From contig NZ_JAJEJR010000002.1 of assembly GCF_021390595.1 (NCBI RefSeq), positions 1,550,001 to 1,614,000 on the forward strand: a stretch of DNA of 64,000 bases. The letters are read 5' to 3'. The DNA is from Paraburkholderia sp. HP33-1. GTDB lineage: Bacteria > Pseudomonadota > Gammaproteobacteria > Burkholderiales > Burkholderiaceae. This document shows, one piece after another, positions 17,332 through 25,888 of the stretch. Position 1 is the first letter of the stretch, and every line of letters starts with the position of its first letter. The position numbers and the translations under genes are program-made. Below the pieces are notes generated by a model that saw only the letters and a list, made by a program, of their open reading frames with translations, did no database searches and was not told where the DNA came from.

Positions 17332-18186
17332 TCAGCCCCTCAATGCCACCTTTACCGCCTGGGCCAGCGTCGTCGTGCTCCGTCTGAGAAGCCCGGAAAG
17401 ATCGCGAGAGGCGCTATCCAGTTCGCCTGCCGATGCCTTCAGGTCAGCGTCGACGACGACATCGGCAATCATCTTCGGCAGACCGAAGCCCAGCAGCGCG
17501 GCCTCATAATCGGCGGCGGACAGGTGGTTATACACGATCGCTCGGCCCGCCTGCTTCGATACTTCCTCGGCCAGTTCCGCCAGCGAATAGGCCTCGTCCC
17601 CCGCCAATTCATAAGTCTGGTTGGCATGACCGGGTTGAGTGAGGACCGTCACCGCCGCATCTGCATAATCGGCGCGAGATGCAGAGGCAAATCGGCCTTG
17701 CCCCGCGCTGCCGGTGATTGCCGAATTGGCGAGCGCCGCGGCAAGTCCGCTGGTGTGGTTCTCGAGGTACCAACCATTGCGTAACACCACGAAGTTCACG
17801 CCCGTGGTCTTCAAATACGCTTCGGTCCGGTTGTGCTCGTCGGCAAGAATCAGATTGGACGTGTCGGCGCGTAGCAGGCTGGTATAGGCAATCAGCTTGA
17901 CGCCCGTTTGCCTGGCGGCGTCGATCACAGCCCGATGTTGCCGGAATCTTTCCCCTGGCTGCACCGCCGAGATAAGCAACAGCTTCTCCACACCCTTGAA
18001 CGCCTCGACCAGCGTCTCGGGACGATCGTAGTCTGCCTCGCGTATCTGGGCGCCGAGGGCGCGCAAGTCATCGGCCTTTTCAGGGCTCCGGACTGCCGCG
18101 ACGACCTGGCTGGCAGGGACGGATTGCAGAAGACCTTTGACAACCAGTCGGCCAAGATTTCCATTGGCCCCAGTAATGGCGATCAT
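17332..18186 (-). CDS. NmrA-like / QorB-type NAD(P)-binding oxidoreductase
   Basis: 284 residues, atypical short-chain dehydrogenase. The Rossmann motif ITGANGNLGRLV is at residues 3-14, followed by the NADPH-preferring region AAVRSPEKA. The set ISAVQPGERFRQHRAVIDAARQ, YTSLLRAD and VLRNGWYLEN closely resembles the NAD(P)H:quinone oxidoreductase type 2 QorB (YtfG). It probably reduces quinones or senses the NADPH state. AAGGAAATACAAA precedes the ATG. It is the last gene of a minus-strand set with a membrane protein and a LysR regulator, which may control it. Confidence 0.8.
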   Translation of the reverse strand: MIAITGANGNLGRLVVKGLLQSVPASQVVAAVRSPEKADDLRALGAQIREADYDRPETLVEAFKGVEKLLLISAVQPGERFRQHRAVIDAARQTGVKLIAYTSLLRADTSNLILADEHNRTEAYLKTTGVNFVVLRNGWYLENHTSGLAAALANSAITGSAGQGRFASASRADYADAAVTVLTQPGHANQTYELAGDEAYSLAELAEEVSKQAGRAIVYNHLSAADYEAALLGFGLPKMIADVVVDADLKASAGELDSASRDLSGLLRRSTTTLAQAVKVALRG

Positions 18187-18288
18187 TTTGTATTTCCTTC
18201 TCGCTCGAAAGTGATGTTGAATAAATTCGGTATTGCTACTTATCTGATATGGAATGGGAGGCTTGACGTTTCCCGATTCAGGCGGAAA

Positions 18289-18795
18289 TCATCCGCGCCG
18301 TACGATCAGTGCGATCGGCAGACCGAGGCCGAACATATGGATGAGCAGGGCGGGCAGGAAGGGCATCGGCGATACCGATGGAGGTGTGATGAACGCGCTG
18401 TGCGGCAACACGACGAAGCCCATGAAAAAAAATACGATGAGGCCGAGTAGCGGGCCGCCGAGCCACGCCAGGCGGTTCACGACCGGCAGGCGCGACGCGA
18501 CCAGAGCGTAGGCGATTGCCGGAACGATCGATACAAAGAAGTGAAGCAGGGTACCCAGAATAAGGCCGGTGGTGCCTCCGTAGGCGGCCATGCCAATCAG
18601 GCTGCTGGCCGCCAGCTGCATTTCCGGAATGACGCCGATGCCTCGCGCCAGCTGCAGGATTAAAACCGGGACCAGCACGATAACGCCGGCGGCCACGCCG
18701 GCGGTCGTGCCCCGGGTCAGCGCGGGGGTGAAACGGATTTGCGAATTCGCCGGCCGCATCGATTGTAGATCCGGCATTGTGTCTGTCGTTTTCAT
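18289..18795 (-). CDS. Four-helix membrane protein of unknown function
   Basis: 168 residues, not assigned. After a polar N-terminus (MKTTDTMPDLQSMRPANSQ) there are about four membrane segments: AGVAAGVIVLVPVLILQLA, the stretch around LIGMAAYGGTTGLILG, VSIVPAIAYALVASRL with GPLLGLIVFFFMGFVVL, and FLPALLIHMFGLGLPIALI. It may be a small inner-membrane protein of the YagU/DUF1440 type, but that is a guess. The frame continues upstream into the LysR gene; ATG 18795 is preferred because it yields a sensible N-terminus and has GGAAG upstream. It lies between the SDR and LysR genes, same strand. Confidence 0.65.
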   Translation of the reverse strand: MKTTDTMPDLQSMRPANSQIRFTPALTRGTTAGVAAGVIVLVPVLILQLARGIGVIPEMQLAASSLIGMAAYGGTTGLILGTLLHFFVSIVPAIAYALVASRLPVVNRLAWLGGPLLGLIVFFFMGFVVLPHSAFITPPSVSPMPFLPALLIHMFGLGLPIALIVRRG

Positions 18796-18941
18796 GATCT
18801 GCTTCCGCATAAAACTGGGTGGGATGTGGACACCGGAGCGTTGCCCCGTCGTCGAAAGCAGTCTAAAAACCTGGACCCGTCTGAGAAACTCCTGCTTTAT
18901 CAAAAGATTGTTGTCGAATACCCCCCTGAATCGAACCGGAA

Positions 18942-19856
18942 TTACGACGACTTCTGCGATGGATGCCGGGCAAATAGCTCGATGACCCAGTCCGCGAAAA
19001 CACGCACTTTGTTGCTGATATGCCGATTCGGCGGATAGACGATCGATACCGGCATTGGCGGAAGCTGCCAAAGCGCGAGGCAGCTCTCCAGTTCGCCCGA
19101 GGCAATCAGCGGTGCGGTCATGAACGTTCCGCCACTGATGATGCCCAGTCCGGTTCTGGCAAGGTCGGTGCAGGTCGACACATCGTCGCAGAGGAAGGCT
19201 TTCCTGCCCTGAATATCGACGGTTTCGCTGCCGCGACTGGCTATGATCGGGAATGGTCTGGCCGTTCTCGCCGAGATCATGTGGATCACCGTATGGTGAA
19301 GATCGATCTCGCTCGGGTGCTGCGGCTTGCCGTGCTTTTTCCAGTAATCCGGCGATGCGCAGAGTTCGAAATGGCTGAGAGCAATCCGTCTCGCCACCAG
19401 CGATTGATCGGTTACGGTTCCGATGCGGATTGCGCAATCCACGTTGTCCGCGAACAGGTCGACGGGCGTGTCGCTGGCACCGATCTCCAGGTCGATATCC
19501 GGGTATCTCGCGAGAAAATCGGGCAGTGCAGGCACGACCACCGAATGGGCCAGCGGACGCGGAAGATTGATGCGCAGTCGGCCTTTTGGATTGGACCTGG
19601 CGCCGGTCATGGAGTTTTCCAGTTCCTCGAGGTCGGCCAGCAGGCGCACAGCCCGGTCGTAATAGGCCGAGCCGTCGGGCGTCACGGTGACGCGCCGGGT
19701 CGTGCGATTGAGCAGTTTCGTGGCTAGATCGTCTTCCAGCATCTTAACCAGCCGCGTGACGGTCGCCTTCTGGAGGTTGAGGGTCTCGGAGGCTTTCGTA
19801 AAGGTTCCCGATTCCACCACGCGCACAAACACGCGCATTGCGTCGAATTTGTCCAT
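18942..19856 (-). CDS. LysR-family transcriptional regulator
   Basis: 304 residues. The N-terminal winged helix is clear: MDKFDAMRVFVRVVESGTFTKASETLNL, with the recognition helix in QKATVTRLVKMLEDDLATKLLNRTTRRV. This is followed by a periplasmic-binding-like effector domain (DCAIRIGTVTDQSLVARRI). It belongs to the DhcR/CrgA-like group that often controls adjacent oxidoreductases. Downstream on the same strand are the membrane protein and the QorB-like gene, so it may be co-transcribed with its targets. A GGAAG ribosome site precedes ATG 19856. Confidence 0.88.
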   Translation of the reverse strand: MDKFDAMRVFVRVVESGTFTKASETLNLQKATVTRLVKMLEDDLATKLLNRTTRRVTVTPDGSAYYDRAVRLLADLEELENSMTGARSNPKGRLRINLPRPLAHSVVVPALPDFLARYPDIDLEIGASDTPVDLFADNVDCAIRIGTVTDQSLVARRIALSHFELCASPDYWKKHGKPQHPSEIDLHHTVIHMISARTARPFPIIASRGSETVDIQGRKAFLCDDVSTCTDLARTGLGIISGGTFMTAPLIASGELESCLALWQLPPMPVSIVYPPNRHISNKVRVFADWVIELFARHPSQKSS

Positions 19857-20224
19857 TTATCTTCCAAACGACTGACAGGCACCAAAGCGATACGGTTGTT
19901 GGGCACGAAGCAGTACTCAAACTGCGCCGGATTATCGCATCGTCGAGATAAGCGAATGCTTTCCTTGCGCCGCGAGCCTGTCTCTGTCTGTCGGGCGTCC
20001 GAAAACAGACCGTCTTGACGACGTATTGGAGGGCCACTTCGGGTCGAACTGAGCTGATCGCATCAGGCAAAGGTCGGCCCCGAAGCAGACACCGGCTGCT
20101 CTGGCCGCGCGAACTCCCATACGTTAATCTCTAGTTGCAAGTGATCGTAAATGGGATGCGCAAGCCGCGGAGAGCCCTAATGCGGGCGCCGATGCTGCAG
20201 TCACAATCATTGCGGAGTTGTCAG
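19857..20224 (+). other. Divergent intergenic region
   Basis: 368 nt between the divergent LysR and MmgE/PrpD genes. It should hold both promoters and any LysR binding site. No convincing gene and no clear -35/-10 pair was found. Confidence 0.4.
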
Positions 20225-21691
20225 ATGGCGGCCGATAGCAATTTCTCGATCGGGAGACGGATGCTTGTGGCGCAAGCAGGGATTGCCCTCGCCGCCGCCG
20301 CCATCCGGAAGGGTGTCCGAGCCGCCAACGCGCCTTCTTCCGTTATGCTCCAACTCAGCGCTTATCTGGCAGAAGCGGGGAATCGCCCCCTTCCCGACGA
20401 TGTGGTCGAAAAAGCGAAACACCACATTCTCGACACTTTCGCAGCGATGGTTTCCGGTTCGCTGTTGGCTCCGGGAAGCGCCGCGTTGCAATACGCGCGC
20501 GCCGGTGGAGGAAGAGGAGCGGCGACCATCGTTGCTTCGACACTTACCGCCAGCCCGGTCGAGGCGGCATTCGTGAACGCCATGCTCGCTCAGTCGGATG
20601 AAACCGACGATTCCAATGAGTTTTCGCAATCCCATCCTGGCTGCGCCATCGTACCGGCGGCATTTGCCATGGCCGAGCAGTTCGGTAGCGATGGCAATCG
20701 CTTCCTGCGGGCTGTGACGCTGGGCTACGACATCGGTCCGCGCGTGACGATAAGTTTCGGCGCACTCGATTTTCGGAACAAAAGCCACAAGAGCACGCAT
20801 GCCATTGCCGAAATATTCGGCTCGGCCGCCGCAGCGGGTTGCATTGCTGGACTTGGCGCGCAGCAGATGCGATGGCTGCTCGATTACACGGCTCAGCAAT
20901 CCGCCGGCATCGGGGCCTGGACGCGCGACACCCAACACATGGAAAAAGCATTCGTCTTCGCCGGAATGCCGGCGAAGAACGGAGTGCTGTCGGCGCTTCT
21001 TGTCCATTCCGGCTTTACCGGAATCGACGACATCTTTTCCGGCACCGACAATTACTTCCTTGCCTATGCGCCGAACGCCAACCAGGACGAACTGATCAAG
21101 GATCTCGGCAATCGCTACGAAATTACCAGAACCAACATAAAGAAGTGGTCGGTCGGCTCCCCTATCCAGGCGCCACTGGATGCAATGGATAACATCTTCA
21201 GGAAGCGTGACGTCGACCCGGCGAGCGTCAGATCTATCGTCGTACGCGTTGCGCACACCGAGGCTCGCATCGTGGACAACCGCGAAATCCCCGATATCTG
21301 CTTACAGCACATCGTAGCGATCATGCTGCTCGATAAGACCGTCTCCTTCCAGGCCGCGCACGATAAGGCCCGGATGAGCGATCCCGACGTCTTGCGGGTC
21401 CGCACCAAGGTCGAGCTTATTCCTAGCGATGAGTTGGAGGCTCTTGAACCGGCCAGGCACGCGATCGTCGAAATTGCACTGAACGATGGAACGGTGCTAA
21501 CGGACCACGTAGCACATGTCCGCGGCACGGCCGACAACCCCATGGACCGGGGCGAGGTGGCGCGGAAGGCGACTGACCTCATTGAACCCGTTCTGGGCAA
21601 AGCAAATAGCACTACCTTGATCGACAAGCTAATGAGGCTTGAAAAACTCAACGATCTGCGAGGGCTACGTCCACTTCTTCAGAAGACCTAG
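20225..21691 (+). CDS. MmgE/PrpD-family protein with Tat-like leader
   Basis: 488 residues. The body is MmgE/PrpD: LAEAGNRPLPDDVVEKAKHHILDTFAAMVSG at the start, HPGCAIVPAAFAMAEQFG, IAEIFGSAAAAGCIAGL, KKWSVGSPIQAPLDA, and VKVELIP-type residues late. Family members include 2-methylcitrate dehydratase and cis-aconitate decarboxylase. Unusually, the N-terminus reads MAADSNFSIGRRMLVAQAG with a hydrophobic Ala-rich run after the twin Arg, like a Tat signal. The frame opens at 20135, but GGAG at 20214-20217 supports ATG 20225. Substrate unknown; divergent from a LysR gene. Confidence 0.8.
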   Translation: MAADSNFSIGRRMLVAQAGIALAAAAIRKGVRAANAPSSVMLQLSAYLAEAGNRPLPDDVVEKAKHHILDTFAAMVSGSLLAPGSAALQYARAGGGRGAATIVASTLTASPVEAAFVNAMLAQSDETDDSNEFSQSHPGCAIVPAAFAMAEQFGSDGNRFLRAVTLGYDIGPRVTISFGALDFRNKSHKSTHAIAEIFGSAAAAGCIAGLGAQQMRWLLDYTAQQSAGIGAWTRDTQHMEKAFVFAGMPAKNGVLSALLVHSGFTGIDDIFSGTDNYFLAYAPNANQDELIKDLGNRYEITRTNIKKWSVGSPIQAPLDAMDNIFRKRDVDPASVRSIVVRVAHTEARIVDNREIPDICLQHIVAIMLLDKTVSFQAAHDKARMSDPDVLRVRTKVELIPSDELEALEPARHAIVEIALNDGTVLTDHVAHVRGTADNPMDRGEVARKATDLIEPVLGKANSTTLIDKLMRLEKLNDLRGLRPLLQKT

Positions 21692-21880
21692 CCCGGCATT
21701 CCAGCCGCGCACCAGTTCAGGGGCCGCGGGAAAGTGGCGCCTCCATGCCATCATCTCGGCCAGAATGTGCCGTTCATTCGCCGCCGCGGGCTGCCGTTTA
21801 TGCATCCGCTTTAGCTTCCAGAACAGCCGTTAGTTCGAACATTCGAACGACATATCTTCGCCCAACAAATTAGAAGCCTG

Positions 21881-22879
<999 letters not shown>

Positions 22880-23254
22880 TCAACCCTTCGGGGCAATCCT
22901 GACTGTCGCCGCACGCGCACCTTCGCTAATCATCGGCACAAGGTACGAGCTCTTGCTGTATCTGCTGCGGTAGGCTTCGTCGATCTGATCGCTGATCTCC
23001 CCCTCGACCGCTTCAAACGCCACGTCCCTGGTCATGCCGGCCACCGTGACGCGGCCAGCCCCCTGTCGCATGGCCGCCTGATACCAACGGGAATTCGGCC
23101 CGTTGTACGCGCGCGCGTAGAGTTCACCGTCCAGCACCACCGACCAGATCCACGTCAGTGTGCCGTACGTTTTACCGTCCTCCCGGAACGGAGCAACGTG
23201 CAGGTCATCCGAAGCGGCGATGCGCTCGAGTTCGCTCATTGACCAGATACCCAT
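22880..23254 (-). CDS. DUF2255-family protein
   Basis: 124 residues. The core TYGTLTWIWSVVLDGELYARAYNGPNSRWYQAAM matches the DUF2255 pattern, in which a nitroreductase- or split-barrel-like fold (as in F420/flavin-binding deazaflavin reductases) is suspected; no activity is established to my knowledge. The frame extends to 23353, but that overlaps the CMD gene. AGGAGG followed by ATG 23254 (MGIWSMSELERIAASDD) is a strong start. It sits between the CMD gene and the aldo/keto reductase in a redox operon. Confidence 0.75.
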   Translation of the reverse strand: MGIWSMSELERIAASDDLHVAPFREDGKTYGTLTWIWSVVLDGELYARAYNGPNSRWYQAAMRQGAGRVTVAGMTRDVAFEAVEGEISDQIDEAYRSRYSKSSYLVPMISEGARAATVRIAPKG

Positions 23255-23312
23255 AGCGTTGAACCTCCTGCAGTCACAGTCATGCCCCGCATGCGCGGCG
23301 GCGTATGCTCCC

Positions 23313-24053
23313 CTACCGCGAAGGACAGTCCTCAACGGTGGAGCGCTTTTCAAACACGTCCTTCACGACCGGCATGGCCGAGAAGACACTTGGCCAGCCG
23401 GCATAGAACGCGAGATGCGTGACGACTTCCGCGGCCTGCTCCTGTGTCAGTCCATTGTCCATTGCACGGTTCAGGTGATAGGGAACCTGCGCCACCTGGC
23501 CCGCTGCGATCAGTGCACTGACGGTCACGAGGCTCCGGTCCCGCGCAGTCAGATCCGGACGCAGCCACAGCTCGCGGAACAGCAGTTCCGTCGTATAGCG
23601 AACCATGCCGGGGAACACCGCGCCGAACTGTGCCGCGACGTGCGCCGCGCGCGTCGCCTCGGCGGCTTCATCGAGGGGCAAGAGCATGGGGGAGACCGCG
23701 GGCAACGCGTCGGCTGCGATGCCACGCTGGGCGAAAACGCCCTTGACTACCATGATGGCCGCAAACGCGTTCGGCCATCCGGAGTAGAACGCGAGGTGCG
23801 TGATGAGCTCGGAAACCTCGGCCGGCTTCACGCCATGGTCGAGCGCCTGGTTCGCGTAGTGCTGGATGCCGATCGTCTGGTTGCGGGCGATCAACGCTGC
23901 GAGTGTGACGACGCTGCGATCCCGCCTCGACAGTTGCGGACGGGCCCAGAGATCATCGACGATTGCAGCCTGCGTATACGCCGCGAGTGCGGGCGAAACC
24001 GCGCTGACATCTTCGGGCGTGACGGCAGAAACGGATAGATTGTGACCGGACAT
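23313..24053 (-). CDS. Carboxymuconolactone decarboxylase-family protein, tandem domains
   Basis: 246 residues with two CMD/AhpD-like repeats. The first contains SRRDRSVVTLAALIARNQTIGIQHYANQALDHGVKPAEV and ITHLAFYSGWPNAFAA; the second contains TARDRSLVTVSALIAAGQVAQVPYHLNRAMDNGLTQEQ and VTHLAFYAGWPSVFSA. The AhpD CxxC pair is missing in both, so peroxidase activity of that kind is not expected; a decarboxylase or lactonase-like role is possible. GGAGG precedes ATG 24053; the frame runs 12 codons further. It is the second gene of the flavodoxin-CMD-DUF2255-AKR operon. Confidence 0.85.
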   Translation of the reverse strand: MSGHNLSVSAVTPEDVSAVSPALAAYTQAAIVDDLWARPQLSRRDRSVVTLAALIARNQTIGIQHYANQALDHGVKPAEVSELITHLAFYSGWPNAFAAIMVVKGVFAQRGIAADALPAVSPMLLPLDEAAEATRAAHVAAQFGAVFPGMVRYTTELLFRELWLRPDLTARDRSLVTVSALIAAGQVAQVPYHLNRAMDNGLTQEQAAEVVTHLAFYAGWPSVFSAMPVVKDVFEKRSTVEDCPSR

Positions 24054-24135
24054 GAGTTTGCCTCCAGGTTGGGGCGGAGATACAGGCACAGCCCGCAGGG
24101 CCGGCGGCGAGAGCGCACGAAACGGCGAGCAATCC

Positions 24136-24705
24136 CTATCGGGGCGCGAACTGCCGCGCGACCTCGGCCACGCGCTCGCCTAGCCGCGCCGCCGTTCTCA
24201 GATCGCTGTCGCGTGGCGCGACTTCAGGGCCCTCATCCACGTTTGACTGCGCCATGGCGCCAATCCAACTGCCGAGCTGATTGAGTTCATCCGGGCTGCT
24301 CGTGCTCCGGCTGTTGCCGGGCTTGAGGTCGAGTCCCACCCAGATCATCGCGTGCTGGGCGGCAAACAACGCCATCGACATCAGCGTGTTGAGCTTGTCG
24401 CCGTTCTGTGCTCCGGAGTTCGTGAACCCCGCGGCGATCTTGTTTCGCCACTTCAGTTCGTTCCATGCCGGGCCGTTCGCGTCCTCGAAGAACTGCTTGA
24501 GCTTTGCGCTGAGCGTGCCGTTGTAAGTCGGTGAGCCGAAGATAATGGCGTCGCTGTGCTCCAGCGCGTCCCACGGAATCGGCCGATCGGCGACGGCGAT
24601 CAGATTCGCCGCCGCCCCTGGCACTTTACGGACACCCTCGGACACAGCTTCGGCCTGTCTGGCCGTGTGGCCATATCCGCTGTCGTAGACGATAGAAATG
24701 AGCAT
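24136..24705 (-). CDS. Flavodoxin-family (WrbA-like) NAD(P)H:quinone oxidoreductase
   Basis: 189 residues. The FMN-phosphate loop is YDSGYGHTARQAEAV near the N-terminus. The second flavin loop is GSPTYNGTLSAKLKQFFED, and TNSGAQNGDKLNTLM is like the WrbA segment. It probably transfers two electrons from NAD(P)H to quinones or related acceptors. ATG 24705 (MLISIVYDSG) gives the standard N-terminus; an ATG five codons earlier is also possible. It is first in the minus-strand operon and divergent from a LysR gene 160 nt away. Confidence 0.83.
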   Translation of the reverse strand: MLISIVYDSGYGHTARQAEAVSEGVRKVPGAAANLIAVADRPIPWDALEHSDAIIFGSPTYNGTLSAKLKQFFEDANGPAWNELKWRNKIAAGFTNSGAQNGDKLNTLMSMALFAAQHAMIWVGLDLKPGNSRSTSSPDELNQLGSWIGAMAQSNVDEGPEVAPRDSDLRTAARLGERVAEVARQFAPR

Positions 24706-24779
24706 TTGGTTTCTTCGCATTCGTTAATCTGCAACCATTATCGACGTGACCATTCCCCTGCGGAACCACCAGTCGGGTC

Positions 24780-24793
24780 GTTATACTGATAAC
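24780..24793. promoter_or_regulatory. Palindrome in the LysR/flavodoxin divergent promoter
   Basis: GTTAT-ACTG-ATAAC is a perfect inverted repeat between the divergent flavodoxin and LysR genes, in an AT-rich patch that also contains TTGATAATC just downstream. Its TATACT could serve as a -10 toward the LysR gene. LysR regulators usually bind such interrupted dyads. Confidence 0.45.
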
Positions 24794-24864
24794 TTCAGGT
24801 TGATAATCGGCCGGTAAAGGCCTAGCGGAAAGTCGATCCTCCCTTACTGCCGTATCTCGCCGCC

Positions 24865-25818
24865 ATGGAATCCGCAGACCGCGTTCGCGCCATCCTTTCG
24901 TTCGTCCGGGCTGCCGATCTCGGCAGCTTCGCGGCCGCCGCAAGAATGCTGGGGGTATCGTCCGCGGCGGTCAGCAAGAACGTGGCGAGCCTCGAGCGCG
25001 CGCTCGGCGTGCGGTTGATGAACCGCACCACGCGAACGCTTACGCTCACCTCCGAAGGCGCAGCGTTCCTTATTCAGGCGCGCGCTGCGCTGGTCGCCCT
25101 CGATGCGGCTGTGGACACAGTGATGGCGCGTCGCGTGGAGCCGGGCGGGCGCGTCCGCATCTCGACGAGCGCGGCTTTCGGACGCGACCAGCTGATGCCT
25201 GCTCTGCCGGGTCTGATGGCGCGCCATCCCGCGCTTTCGTTCGAAGTGGATTTCGACGATCGACGCATCGACCTGGTGCAGGAAGGCTATGACCTTGCGC
25301 TGCGCGGAGGACAGATTCCCGATTCCGCGTTGGTCTCGCGGCCGGTGTGCCGCCTGAACATGGCCCTGGTCGCTTCGCCGCGTTACCTCGAACGGTATGG
25401 CGTGCCACATGCCGTTTCGGACCTCGGGCGTCACCAGTTGCTGGCGAGACGGTTCCTTGGCGGGCGCATTTCGCCGTGGACGTTCGTCGGCCCGGACAGC
25501 AGCCTGGACGCTGTCGAACCTGCCTCTGCGGTGCTGACTGTGTCCGCACCGGAGGCATTGATTCAGGGCGCACTCGCCGATATGGGAATCGCTCAGGTCG
25601 GCGTGCACCACGCCTGGCCGCACCTGCGCGCCGGCACGCTAAAGGTCGTCCTCGGTGATGTTCACCATCCGGGGAGCTACGAAATGGTGTTGCAGTACCC
25701 GCACCGGGCATTGATGGCACCGCGTGTACGGGCAACGGTTGAATACCTGCTCGACGTTTTTGCGCGTGACGAGTCGCTGCACGTTCCTGTCGCTGAGCTA
25801 AGGGCGTTTTCGGCCTAA
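24865..25818 (+). CDS. LysR-family transcriptional regulator
   Basis: 317 residues. The N-terminal helix-turn-helix is textbook LysR (VRAADLGSFAAAARMLGVSSAAVSKNVASLERALGVRLMNRTTR), and the effector domain includes VRISTSAAFGRDQLMPALPG and YDLALRGGQIPDSALVSRPV. The group is DhcR/AaeR-like. It is divergent from the flavodoxin-CMD-DUF2255-AKR operon, which it probably controls through the palindrome at 24780-24793. The inducer is unknown, presumably an electrophile, quinone or aldehyde given the targets. Confidence 0.9.
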   Translation: MESADRVRAILSFVRAADLGSFAAAARMLGVSSAAVSKNVASLERALGVRLMNRTTRTLTLTSEGAAFLIQARAALVALDAAVDTVMARRVEPGGRVRISTSAAFGRDQLMPALPGLMARHPALSFEVDFDDRRIDLVQEGYDLALRGGQIPDSALVSRPVCRLNMALVASPRYLERYGVPHAVSDLGRHQLLARRFLGGRISPWTFVGPDSSLDAVEPASAVLTVSAPEALIQGALADMGIAQVGVHHAWPHLRAGTLKVVLGDVHHPGSYEMVLQYPHRALMAPRVRATVEYLLDVFARDESLHVPVAELRAFSA

Positions 25819-25888
25819 AGGCGTCGATAGCGTGGTGTAACGAAAAGACTAAACGCCGAGGCATCAGCTCCATGCCCGCCCCCTTCCC

